In this document: positions 41,769 to 49,730 of the stretch, piece by piece
Position numbering within the stretch: position 1 is the first letter of the stretch
Layout of the letters: each line of letters starts with the position of its first letter
NCBI GenBank assembly: GCA_020442915.1
Contig: JAGRJD010000067.1
Location: 1 to 51,316 of the forward strand
Source: Thiothrix sp.
Lineage (GTDB): Bacteria > Pseudomonadota > Gammaproteobacteria > Thiotrichales > Thiotrichaceae
Reading direction: 5' to 3'
Length of the DNA stretch: 51,316 nt
Notes under the pieces: generated by a model
What the model saw: the letters and a program-made list of their open reading frames with translations, nothing else
Told to the model about the DNA's origin: nothing
Database searches by the model: none
Translations under genes and position numbers: made by a program

Positions 41769-42710
41769 ATGTCCGCAGAGTATCCGATCGTTGCCATCAC
41801 CGGGGCATCCGGGGGCAGCAACACCGTCATTACCCAGGCCCTGCAGCACATTTTCTACCGCGAGCGCATCAAGGCTGTCTATATTTCCGGTGGGGGCTTT
41901 CACCGTTACGAACGCCGGCACATGCGTGAAGCGGTGCTCAAGGCACGGACGGAAGGACGCCGGCTGACCCATTTCGGCCCGGAAGGCAACCATCTGGACA
42001 AGCTGGAAAGCATGTTTTTCCAGTATGCGGCGACCGGGACCGGCAAATACCGGCATTACCTGCACAGTCAGGCACTGGCCGACGAGATGGGACAGGAGCC
42101 GGGCAGCTTCACACGCTGGCAGGACATGGACCCGGATAATGACCTGCTGCTGTATCGGGGGCTGCACGGTGCCATGGTGCACGAAGACATTGATCTGGCC
42201 CAGTATCCGGACCTGCTGATCGGGGCGGCACCGTCCGTGAACCTTGAATGGATGCGCCGGATTGACCGTGACCGGCGGCGCGGATTCTCGACAGAGGAGG
42301 TACGGCAGATCACGCTGGACCGGATGTGGGATTTCGCCTGTTACATCGCTCCCCAGTATACCCGTACCCATATCAATTTCCAGACCGTGCCGCTGGTGGA
42401 TACTTCCGACCCGTTTGATTTTGACAGCCTGCCGACGGCGGATGAGTGTGTGCTGGTGATTCATTTCCAGAAGACGGCCCACCAGACCGATTTCCCCGCG
42501 CTGGTGCGCCGCATTCCGGGGGCGCAGATGACCCGGCGGGATACCATGATGGTACCGGGGGCACAGATGGTGTCTGCCATTGAGATCATCCTCATGCCGC
42601 TGATCAACCGGCTGATCACGGACAGCCGCCGTCTGCGCGGGATTCAGGCCGAAAACCTGGCCCGTGACCGGGGGGCTGGTATTGTAGGATTCCACAACCA
42701 GCTGGGATAG
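41769..42710 (+). CDS. PrkB-like phosphoribulokinase homologue
   Basis: 313 aa with GAGGAGCC before the ATG. It aligns by eye with E. coli PrkB: the FHRYERRHMREAV segment, the FGPEGNHLDKLE segment, the LYRGLHGAMV motif and the RTHINFQTVPLVDTSDPF segment. The P-loop is TGASGGSNT at 11-19, divergent from the usual GSSGAGTT, so ATP use needs checking. No RuBisCO or other Calvin-cycle gene is near, as in other heterotrophs that have PrkB, whose physiological role is unsettled. Confidence 0.85.
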   Translation: MSAEYPIVAITGASGGSNTVITQALQHIFYRERIKAVYISGGGFHRYERRHMREAVLKARTEGRRLTHFGPEGNHLDKLESMFFQYAATGTGKYRHYLHSQALADEMGQEPGSFTRWQDMDPDNDLLLYRGLHGAMVHEDIDLAQYPDLLIGAAPSVNLEWMRRIDRDRRRGFSTEEVRQITLDRMWDFACYIAPQYTRTHINFQTVPLVDTSDPFDFDSLPTADECVLVIHFQKTAHQTDFPALVRRIPGAQMTRRDTMMVPGAQMVSAIEIILMPLINRLITDSRRLRGIQAENLARDRGAGIVGFHNQLG

Positions 42711-42756
42711 GCCACCTGCAGACCCGCAGGAGACCTGCCAGCGCCGGGGTTCCGGG

Positions 42757-43557
42757 CTACCCGATCAGACGTTTCAGGGCCTCCAGCCCCTGCTGTGCCC
42801 GCTGTTGTGCAGACAGGTGCCGGGCCTCCGCCTTGCGTGGAACCTCGATGCTCAGCACCGTGTCTGCGGGGATGGCCTGCAGCAGTCCCTTGAGGTCGAT
42901 CTCACCGGCACCGGGCAGCATTCTTTCATCACGGGCGGTGAAAATCAGCTGCTCCAGGGTCGGATTGTCGATGTGGGGCGCATCACAGAACTGCACGTAA
43001 TTAATGCGTCCGGGCGCAATCGCCGCCACCTGTTCCAGGGTCGAGTCCGAGCGGTCGAAGTGCAGGGCATCAATCAGGATATAACCATTCCCGCTCCCGG
43101 CGGTTTCAATCACCTGCAGCGCATCGCGGACATTCTTCACCCCGGTCCAGGGCATCGGCTCCAGATCAGCGGTGAGCCGGTACTGCACAGCCAGCTCGCA
43201 GAAACGGGCGAAGTGTCCGGCACAGCGGTCGAGGTTGTCATCATCACCGGCCACCAGCACATGGCGTGCACCCAGTTCCGCCCCGCGCTCCAGCAGTGGC
43301 AGATAGCGCTGCGGATCAAACTGCGCTCCGATGCGCACAATCTCGATGTCTGCCACCGTGACCCCGGTATCCTGCAGTACGGCTCTGGTTTCACGCAGCA
43401 GCCGCGCATCGCTCAGCAGGGGAAAAGGGGACTCATTACCCGCCGGCAGCAGGCGCAGGCCGACGTGATCATAGCCACAGGCGGCAGCGATCTGCACCGC
43501 TTCGGGCGGGGTGGCATCCATGACGGTCAGGTAGGCAAGTGAAAAACGGTAACTCAT
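42757..43557 (-). CDS. TIM-barrel sugar-phosphate isomerase/dehydratase-like enzyme (AP-endonuclease-2 fold)
   Basis: 266 aa. The xylose-isomerase-like fold is shown by SLAYLTVMDATPPEAVQIAAACGYDHVGLR at the start and by metal-ligand-type residues E133 (LEPMP), D163 (IDALH), Q189 (VQFCD) and E238 (SIEVP). The fold covers isomerases, epimerases and 3-dehydroshikimate dehydratases. In a minus-strand group with the NIPSNAP protein, flavoprotein and IclR regulator, and opposite an AroE-like gene, a role as an isomerase or dehydratase in alicyclic-acid breakdown is the best guess. The specific reaction is unknown. Confidence 0.78.
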   Translation of the reverse strand: MSYRFSLAYLTVMDATPPEAVQIAAACGYDHVGLRLLPAGNESPFPLLSDARLLRETRAVLQDTGVTVADIEIVRIGAQFDPQRYLPLLERGAELGARHVLVAGDDDNLDRCAGHFARFCELAVQYRLTADLEPMPWTGVKNVRDALQVIETAGSGNGYILIDALHFDRSDSTLEQVAAIAPGRINYVQFCDAPHIDNPTLEQLIFTARDERMLPGAGEIDLKGLLQAIPADTVLSIEVPRKAEARHLSAQQRAQQGLEALKRLIG

Positions 43558-43589
43558 GGTATTGACAAAACTCCTGCGTTGCTTTTGTA

Positions 43590-43636
43590 CCTTCCCCGGC
43601 TTTCCCCCTCACTGTGGGGAAAAGGTCGGGGCAAGG
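43590..43636. repeat. Intergenic C/G-rich imperfect palindrome
   Basis: ACCTTCCCC and TTTCCCC face GGGGAAA and GGTCGGGGC, with the perfect core TTTCCCC (43601-43607) and GGGGAAA (43616-43622). Lies between the NIPSNAP and isomerase genes. Style matches 28618 and 39972. Confidence 0.4.
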
Positions 43637-43649
43637 GGCCATCAGTCCC

Positions 43650-44267
43650 TTATTGCAAGGGTGAAAAACCCAGCGGTACCGCCAGGGTCGAGTTCATCTC
43701 CGGGCTCAGCCAGTCCGGTCCGCCCTTGGGCGGCCATACGCCGTCAGCCACTGAACGGGCACGGATTTCCGCTCGCTGGTTGGCAGATTCATAAGGCCAG
43801 ATCTGGGTGAAGCGCGGGCTGCCATCCAGGGCGTACATGGCGATGTTCATCTTCGACATTGCCGTGCGGGCCGGAATGGCTTTACGCCACTTTTCAATGG
43901 TCGGGGCCAGGCCGTTGAGGCGGGTGTGATAGGTCCGGATTTCATAGACCTTGCCATATTCGCCCGGTGTCACCGGTGGTACAAAATCAAAGGGCAGGTA
44001 GGTTTCAGTGTGGTAATTCACCAGTTGCTCCAGGCAGCCGAACGGGTTTTCAGCCAGCAGGACCCGCTGACGTTCTGCCACCAGTTCCTCCATGTCGGTA
44101 AACCCGCGCAGCAGGTAAACCTCGTTCAGTGCGCCGATATCCGCCCCCCAGGCACCCAGCAGGGTGCCTCCGGCCTCCCTGGCGGACAGAAAGGACTGAA
44201 TGCCGGGTGCTGCTGCAGCGGCACCGAAAATAACGGTTTTCAGGGTGGTGAGTTCGTAATACTTCAT
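43650..44267 (-). CDS. NIPSNAP-family protein
   Basis: 205 aa made of two ferredoxin-like NIPSNAP halves: the first starts MKYYELTTLK, the second VYEIRTYHTRLNGLAPTIEKW (residues 107-127). Bacterial NIPSNAP proteins are small dimeric alpha/beta-barrel proteins found beside many catabolic operons, with no proven chemistry. Placed 42 bases after the flavoprotein and 92 before the isomerase, in the same direction. Probably an accessory enzyme of the same pathway. Confidence 0.85.
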   Translation of the reverse strand: MKYYELTTLKTVIFGAAAAAPGIQSFLSAREAGGTLLGAWGADIGALNEVYLLRGFTDMEELVAERQRVLLAENPFGCLEQLVNYHTETYLPFDFVPPVTPGEYGKVYEIRTYHTRLNGLAPTIEKWRKAIPARTAMSKMNIAMYALDGSPRFTQIWPYESANQRAEIRARSVADGVWPPKGGPDWLSPEMNSTLAVPLGFSPLQ

Positions 44268-44309
44268 CGTAGTTCCTTCAGGATGGTAAACGGGTCGGAA
44301 AACCCGGAT

Positions 44310-46040
44310 TCAGTCAGTCGGTCCGGCCTGATCCGGGGGGCCGGGGTCATCGACAGCAGCAGCACCGGCTGCGGTATGGGCGGCGACATACCCGAAGGTC
44401 ATCGCCGGCCCCAGCGTGATGCCACCACTGGGGTAATGCCCCCGGAAAATACTGGCCATGTCATTGCCGGCCACGAACAGGCCTGGTATCGGCTGCTGTT
44501 TGTTATTGAGCACCTGAGCCTGGGCATTGGCTGAAATGCCGGCAAAGGTGCCGAGGCTGCCCACCACCACCTGCACGGCATAGAACGGTCCCCGGGTCAG
44601 GGGGGCCAGCGAGGGGTTGGGGGCATGATCCGGATCACCCTGCACCCGGTTATAAGGGGACTCGCCACGCCGGAATTCGGTATCGGTACCCGTGCGGGCA
44701 TCGGTATTGAAACGGGCCACGGTAGCCTCCAGGGTTGCTGCCGGCAGGTCGCAGGCTGTCGCCAGTTCCGCCAGTGTTGCACCCCGCTTCAGGTAGCCAC
44801 TGCGCAGGTAAGGCCCCAGTGGAAACGGAAACGGTCTGGCAGCCCCCAGCCCCCAGCGCCGTTGGGCACGGTGGTCGGCGATCAGCCAGCATACCGGCTC
44901 CTGCCCTGCAGGTGTGGTGGCAAACAGGGCCTTGATAAAATCGTGGTAGGCATCTGCTTCACTGACAAAGCGCTTTCCGTCCGGGGTGACGGCAATGATG
45001 CCGGGTTTGGCCCGCTCGATCAGGTGCGGAAAGTGGCTGTAACCGCCCTGAGGGGCCGGTACCCGCGAGACCGGCGACCAGGCACCCGGCTGCTCGAAGC
45101 TGGTGATGGTACCCCCCGCCTTTTCGGCCAGATACAGGTTGTCACCGGTATTGGTGCCGGGGGCTGCGGAATGGTGCTGGCGGCCCTGCCAGGGCTTGAA
45201 CAGCTGCTGCTGGCGTCTGGGGTCGTGTGGAAATCCCCCGCCGGCCAGCAGCACGCCTTTGCGCGCCAGCAGGGTCTGTTGCCGACCGTCCTGTTCGGCC
45301 ACCACTCCGACCACCCGGCCCTGATCGGTCAGCAGGGCGGTGACGCGGGTGCCGGTGTGGATGGCCACGTTTTTGTCCAGGGCCGAACGCAGCAGGCGTG
45401 CCACCAGCGCATTGCCGTTCACCAGCTGGGTACTGCGCCGGTAACGCAGCAGGTCGAAGGCATGCCGGCCCAGGCGTTTCAGCACATACAGGGCCGAGGG
45501 CAGGGAGCGGGTGGCACTGAAAAAGTGCTTCATGTCCTGACCACTGGCGATGCCCATGCCCCGGAGTGAAATCACATCCAGTGGCGGGCGCAGTTTGTAC
45601 AGCCAGTCCCCGAGCCTGCGTCCGTCATACGCGGCGGCACAGACCGAACGTCCACCCCCGGCAGCACCGGGAACGGGGTGAAAATCGGGAATGCGGTTGC
45701 CGTCGATAAACTGCACGGCGGTATGCTGCTCAAAAAATTCCAGCATGGCCGGGCCGGTTTCCAGAAAATGGCGGATGGCCGGGCTGTCGGCTTCCGGGCC
45801 GATCAGGCTCTGCAGGTAACGCAGGGGCTCAGCGGCCTCTTCCTCGATCCCGGCCCGCCGGGCCAGCGGGTTGCGTGGAATCCAGAGCCAGCCACCGGAC
45901 CAGGCGGTGGTGCCGCCCAGTACGTTTTCCTTTTCCAGTACCACGGTTTTGAGGCCGAGATGGGCTGCCGTCACGGCACCGGCCAGACCGGCAGCCCCGG
46001 AGCCGACCACCAGAAAGTCACAATGGGTGGGGGTGTTCAT
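44310..46040 (-). CDS. FAD-dependent dehydrogenase 1, KstD/fumarate-reductase-like
   Basis: 576 aa. FAD-binding GSGAAG at 13-18, then EKENVLGGTTAWSGGWLWIP, the central GVLLAGGGFPHDP stretch, a paired Tyr in AYHDF, and the closing YPSGGITLGPAMTFGYVAA. The layout is that of 3-ketosteroid delta1-dehydrogenase and flavocytochrome-c-type fumarate reductases; the C-terminal YPxGG resembles the KstD substrate loop but with S for G. It should introduce or remove a double bond next to a carbonyl or carboxylate. Overlaps the IclR stop by four bases (ATGA), so translationally coupled to it. Confidence 0.88.
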   Translation of the reverse strand: MNTPTHCDFLVVGSGAAGLAGAVTAAHLGLKTVVLEKENVLGGTTAWSGGWLWIPRNPLARRAGIEEEAAEPLRYLQSLIGPEADSPAIRHFLETGPAMLEFFEQHTAVQFIDGNRIPDFHPVPGAAGGGRSVCAAAYDGRRLGDWLYKLRPPLDVISLRGMGIASGQDMKHFFSATRSLPSALYVLKRLGRHAFDLLRYRRSTQLVNGNALVARLLRSALDKNVAIHTGTRVTALLTDQGRVVGVVAEQDGRQQTLLARKGVLLAGGGFPHDPRRQQQLFKPWQGRQHHSAAPGTNTGDNLYLAEKAGGTITSFEQPGAWSPVSRVPAPQGGYSHFPHLIERAKPGIIAVTPDGKRFVSEADAYHDFIKALFATTPAGQEPVCWLIADHRAQRRWGLGAARPFPFPLGPYLRSGYLKRGATLAELATACDLPAATLEATVARFNTDARTGTDTEFRRGESPYNRVQGDPDHAPNPSLAPLTRGPFYAVQVVVGSLGTFAGISANAQAQVLNNKQQPIPGLFVAGNDMASIFRGHYPSGGITLGPAMTFGYVAAHTAAGAAAVDDPGPPDQAGPTD

Positions 46041-46852
46041 GCAATGTTCCTTGTTGCCGCAACGTGGTGGCGGGAGAAATAACCGGAGGCCCTGCTGGCT
46101 TCACCCAGTGCCTGCGCCGCTGCCAGCAGGGCTTCAGCATGGGATTCCATCAGGTCAGGCGTCAGGCGTGCTGCGGGGCCGGCAATGCTGACCGTACCGA
46201 TGGGCATCCGGGTATCCGGGTCGCGCACCACGGTCGCCATGGCCGCCATGCCCTGCAGGAAGCTGTTGGCATTCAGGCTGTAACCACGCTGGCGCACGGT
46301 GTTCAGGATCGCCAGCAGATCGGCGACACTGCCCGGTGCGGTGTCGCCCGGTGTCTGGGGTTTGAGCAGCCCCTGCTTCAGGGCCAGCGCGATGGCCTCG
46401 TCGTCACTCATGGCTGCCAGCCACGCCTGACCACCGGCGGAGGAGGCCAGATGTACCACCTGCCCCTGTTCACTGCCGGGGTCGTAGCGCAGTCCGCCAC
46501 TGGCGCCCTGGGCCACACCGACCCAGACCAGGGTGTCGCCATCAGCCAGTGCCAGCCGCACCAGTTCCCGGCTTTCCTGCGCCAGGGCATCCAGAATCGG
46601 CTGGCTGATATTGGGAATGCCGGTCTGGCCGAGGTAGGACAGGCCCAGGGAGGCGAGTTTGATGGTGAGCTGGTAATCCCCCATGCCACGGGTCTGGTTC
46701 ACGTAACCGCTCTTTTCCAGTTCCTTCAGCAACCGGTGCACACCACTGACCGGCAGGTCCAGTGCCTGGGCGATGTCACTGACCGGACAGCCCAGAGGGT
46801 GCTGGACCATGTATTCGAGAACCGACAGGGCTTTTGCAAGCGCGCTGCTCAT
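46037..46852 (-). CDS. IclR-family transcriptional regulator
   Basis: 271 aa; GAGGAG 9 bases before the ATG at 46852 (a GTG six codons upstream is less likely). Winged helix at about 1-65 (SALAKALSVLEYMVQ, VSDIAQALDLPVSGVHRLLKELEKSGYV), then the IclR effector-binding domain (LVRLALADGDTLVWVGVA). IclR proteins bind aromatic and acid effectors and often activate the divergent catabolic operon. Here it heads its own operon with the flavoprotein and sits 154 bases from the start of the opposite operon. Confidence 0.93.
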   Translation of the reverse strand: MSSALAKALSVLEYMVQHPLGCPVSDIAQALDLPVSGVHRLLKELEKSGYVNQTRGMGDYQLTIKLASLGLSYLGQTGIPNISQPILDALAQESRELVRLALADGDTLVWVGVAQGASGGLRYDPGSEQGQVVHLASSAGGQAWLAAMSDDEAIALALKQGLLKPQTPGDTAPGSVADLLAILNTVRQRGYSLNANSFLQGMAAMATVVRDPDTRMPIGTVSIAGPAARLTPDLMESHAEALLAAAQALGEASRASGYFSRHHVAATRNIA

Positions 46853-46907
46853 GATGCTTGCTCCTCTCACAGCCGATGGGCTGAATCTGGATCAATAATA
46901 GCAAATA

Positions 46908-46924
46908 ATTTCTAAAACGGAAAT
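46908..46924. promoter_or_regulatory. Candidate IclR operator, ATTTC-N7-GAAAT
   Basis: Inverted repeat in the AT-rich divergent gap between iclR-type and flavoprotein-2 genes. Its layout is consistent with known IclR-family sites (A/T-flanked GGAAA or GAAAT arms). Location 56 bases upstream of the regulator start favours autoregulation or activation of both operons. Confidence 0.45.
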
Positions 46925-46960
46925 AAAAACAAAAGTTGAAATTGATTCACAAAAATGCAA

Positions 46961-46974
46961 AGATCGATTGATCT
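46961..46974. promoter_or_regulatory. Second palindrome in the divergent gap, AGATC-GATT-GATCT
   Basis: Perfect 5-base arms, 33 bases upstream of the flavoprotein-2 start. Could be a second regulator site or part of the leader of that transcript. Confidence 0.35.
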
Positions 46975-47006
46975 GATTCGATGTCTCAGTGTGGTGGAGG
47001 AAACAC

Positions 47007-48743
47007 ATGCCCCTGACGGATGCCCATGATTTTGTCGCCCGCCTGCCGGCGGCGCCGGTCTATGACCTTGTGGTTGCGGGAAGCGGTGCTGCCGGGATGG
47101 CGGCAGCCATTTTTGCCGCACTGAACGGCAGCCGGGTGCTGCTGCTGGAGCGTACCGAATACGTGGGGGGGACCAGCGCCCTGTCCGGGGGGACCACCTG
47201 GGTGCCCCTGACCCGGTTTCTCGGGGATACCGAAACCGAGGACAGCCCTGACAAGGTGATGCGGTTTCTGGATGCGGCGGTGGGTGAGCATTCCCCGCGC
47301 GCCATGCGGGAAGCCTTCCTCAAGGCCGGTCCTGACGCCATTCATACCCTGGTGGACCAGACCGAGGTGCAGTTCAGGGCCTGTGCTTATCATCCTGATT
47401 ACATGGCCGATCTGGACGGTTTCACGGTCAACGGGCGGGCGCTGGAACCGCTGCCGTATGCCGCCAATCATCTGGGTAAAAACCTGAAACTGCTGCGTCC
47501 GCCGATTCCGGAATTCACCGTGCTGGGCGGCATGATGGTCAACCGTGCCGACATCAACCAGCTGCTGAAGCGTTACCGGTCACCCCGATCCTTTCTGTAC
47601 ACCGTCTCCCTGGTATTGCGTTACTGGCGCGACCGGCTGGTGCACGGGCAGGCGGCGCGCAGCGTGATGGGGCATGCCCTGATTGCACGCATGCTGGCTT
47701 CGGCCCTGAAACAGGGGGTCGATATCAGTATCAATACCGACATGACGCAGCTGCAGACCGATGATACCGGTGCTGTCAGTGCCGTGACCATCCGTCAGGG
47801 GCCTGAAACACGCACGGTCAAGGTGCGGGGGGGCGTGATTCTGGCCGGAGGCGGCTTCGGGCGCGATCCGGAAAAACGCCATACCCTGTATCCCGCCGGC
47901 ATCGGTGACTACAGTCCCACGGCTCCCGGCAGTACCGGTCAGGAACATGAGCAGGCGCTGGCGCTGGGGGCTTATCTGGGGGAGCAGGGCGACCAGCCGG
48001 CTTTCTGGGCACCATGTTCGGTACGCCGGCGCAAGGATGGCAGTACCGCCGTGTTCCCGCATTTTGTCTTTGACCGCAGCAAACCCGGTACCCTGTGCGT
48101 GGACCAGCAGGGCCGGCGTTTTGTGAATGAAAGCCTGTCTTATCATGAATTTGGCAAGGCCCAGTTCAACGGGGGTGACAGTACCCATCCGGCCTGGATT
48201 GTCTGTGATGCCGCCGCCATTGCCTGCTACGGCCTTGGCATGGTCAGGCTGGGCGGGGACGACGTGCGCCCCTATCTGGCTGATGGCTACCTGCTTTCGG
48301 GGGCGACGCTGGCGGAACTGGCTGGCAGAATGGGTGTGGATGCGGTTAATCTGGAGGCGGCTGTGGCCCAGATGAACGAGGCGGCACGCACGGGTGAGGA
48401 TACGCTGTTTCAGCGTGGGAGTACCGTTTACCAGCGTGTGAACGGGGATGCGGACCATGGCCCCAACCCCACACTGGGGCCGCTGGTGCAGGCACCGTTT
48501 TATGCGGTGAAACTTTATCCCTGTGATATCGGCAGCGCCAGGGGGTTGGTGGGGGACACCGATGCGCGCCTGCTGCGCCGGGATGGCAGCGTGATCGGGG
48601 GATTGTACGCCTGTGGCAACGATCTGGATTCCATCATGGGTGGGAAGTATCCGGGACCGGGCATCACCATCGGCCCCGGTATTGTTTTCGGTTATCTGGC
48701 GGCCCGGCATGCGAGTCAGCGGGCCAGGGAGCAAGTGCAATGA
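47007..48743 (+). CDS. FAD-dependent dehydrogenase 2, KstD-like
   Basis: 578 aa; GGAGG six bases before the ATG at 47007. FAD site GSGAAG at 25-30, then ERTEYVGGTSALSGGTTWVP, a central GGVILAGGGFGRDP stretch, a SYHEF segment matching AYHDF of its partner, and the closing KYPGPGITIGPGIVFGYLAA near 547-566, which is the classic KstD signature with YPGPG. It should oxidise a ring carbon-carbon bond adjacent to an oxo group. It is a diverged paralogue of the flavoprotein at 44310, reading in the opposite direction. Confidence 0.9.
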   Translation: MPLTDAHDFVARLPAAPVYDLVVAGSGAAGMAAAIFAALNGSRVLLLERTEYVGGTSALSGGTTWVPLTRFLGDTETEDSPDKVMRFLDAAVGEHSPRAMREAFLKAGPDAIHTLVDQTEVQFRACAYHPDYMADLDGFTVNGRALEPLPYAANHLGKNLKLLRPPIPEFTVLGGMMVNRADINQLLKRYRSPRSFLYTVSLVLRYWRDRLVHGQAARSVMGHALIARMLASALKQGVDISINTDMTQLQTDDTGAVSAVTIRQGPETRTVKVRGGVILAGGGFGRDPEKRHTLYPAGIGDYSPTAPGSTGQEHEQALALGAYLGEQGDQPAFWAPCSVRRRKDGSTAVFPHFVFDRSKPGTLCVDQQGRRFVNESLSYHEFGKAQFNGGDSTHPAWIVCDAAAIACYGLGMVRLGGDDVRPYLADGYLLSGATLAELAGRMGVDAVNLEAAVAQMNEAARTGEDTLFQRGSTVYQRVNGDADHGPNPTLGPLVQAPFYAVKLYPCDIGSARGLVGDTDARLLRRDGSVIGGLYACGNDLDSIMGGKYPGPGITIGPGIVFGYLAARHASQRAREQVQ

Positions 48744-49549
48744 CTGTGACACTGAAGGTACAACTGAATGGCGAAACCCGACTGTTTCCAATTCTTGGCG
48801 ACCCGATCGCCCAGGTCAAGTCGCCGCAGAACCTGAGTGCCATTCTGCAGCGTCGGGGGGTGAATGCGCTGGTGATTCCGCTGCATGTCCACCCGGAAGA
48901 CCTGCCGGCGACCATGGCGGTACTCAGGAGCACGGCCAATATCGGCGGGATGGCCGTGACCATTCCCCACAAGATTCCGGCGCTGGATTACTGTACCGGG
49001 CTGAGCGAGCGCGCCCGCTTTGTCGGCTCGGTCAACATCATGTACAAGCGCCCGGACGGCAGTTTCACAGGGGACAATGTGGACGGGATCGGCTACCTGG
49101 ATGGTATCCGCGGGGAAGGCTTCGAGGTGGCGGGCAAGCGTGCCCTGCTGGTCGGGGTGGGCGGGGCCGGGGCTGCTGTCGCCTTTGAGATTCTGCAGCG
49201 GGAGGCGGCTTTTCTGGCCATTCATGACCTGAATACCGAGCGCCGGGACAATGTCGTGCATCGCCTGGCGGAGCGTTTTCCGGGGCGGGTCGCTGCCGGC
49301 TCCGGCAACCCTGAGGGCTTCGATCTGGTGGCCAATGTGACACCGGTCGGCATGAAGGAGGGCGATCCCTATCCGGTTGAGGTACAGAAACTGGTGGCCA
49401 CCCAGTTTGTCGCGGATGCCATTACCCGGCCCGAAGTATCGCCACTGGTGCAGTTTGCACGCAACCTGGGCTGTAGCACCATGACCGGTGCTGGCATGTT
49501 CAACGCCGAGGCGGAAATCCTGGTGGATTATCTGCTTGGTGATATTTAA
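48740..49549 (+). CDS. AroE-like (shikimate/quinate dehydrogenase-family) oxidoreductase with altered substrate site
   Basis: 269 aa, start overlapping the flavoprotein stop by four bases (ATGA). Catalytic K78 (VTIPHK) and D115 (GDNVDG) and the ring-binding N99 (GSVN) are kept. Positions equivalent to E. coli AroE S14, N59 and Q244 are V26, A72 and E257, so the carboxylate and hydroxyl contacts differ. The cofactor loop is GVGGAGAAV followed by HDLNTERRD; Asp in place of the NRT basic patch points to NAD(H). A catabolic, not biosynthetic, dehydrogenase is inferred, acting on a hydroxylated cyclic acid related to shikimate. Confidence 0.85.
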   Translation: MTVTLKVQLNGETRLFPILGDPIAQVKSPQNLSAILQRRGVNALVIPLHVHPEDLPATMAVLRSTANIGGMAVTIPHKIPALDYCTGLSERARFVGSVNIMYKRPDGSFTGDNVDGIGYLDGIRGEGFEVAGKRALLVGVGGAGAAVAFEILQREAAFLAIHDLNTERRDNVVHRLAERFPGRVAAGSGNPEGFDLVANVTPVGMKEGDPYPVEVQKLVATQFVADAITRPEVSPLVQFARNLGCSTMTGAGMFNAEAEILVDYLLGDI

Positions 49550-49588
49550 AAATATGGGTTAATATGGAAAATATACTTTATGTTGGAT

Positions 49589-49610
49589 AATCACATAAAA
49601 ATATGTGATT
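49589..49610. promoter_or_regulatory. Perfect 9-base-arm palindrome upstream of tctC
   Basis: AATCACATA-AAAA-TATGTGATT lies in a 181-base AT-rich gap, 121 bases before the tctC start. AT-rich and without a T tract, so an operator is more likely than a terminator. Candidate regulator is the IclR protein or an unlinked one. TCACA/TGTGA arms are in the reverse orientation to a CRP site. Confidence 0.45.
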
Positions 49611-49730
49611 TCTGCAACCTGAACCTGTTGTCTAATACCACCGGGTATTGAACAATGGGATGCCCTGGCTGAAACGGGCCTCCCGGTCTGCAGCCAGGCA
49701 GCAAACCATCAGCTCTCTTTGGAGGAGACT

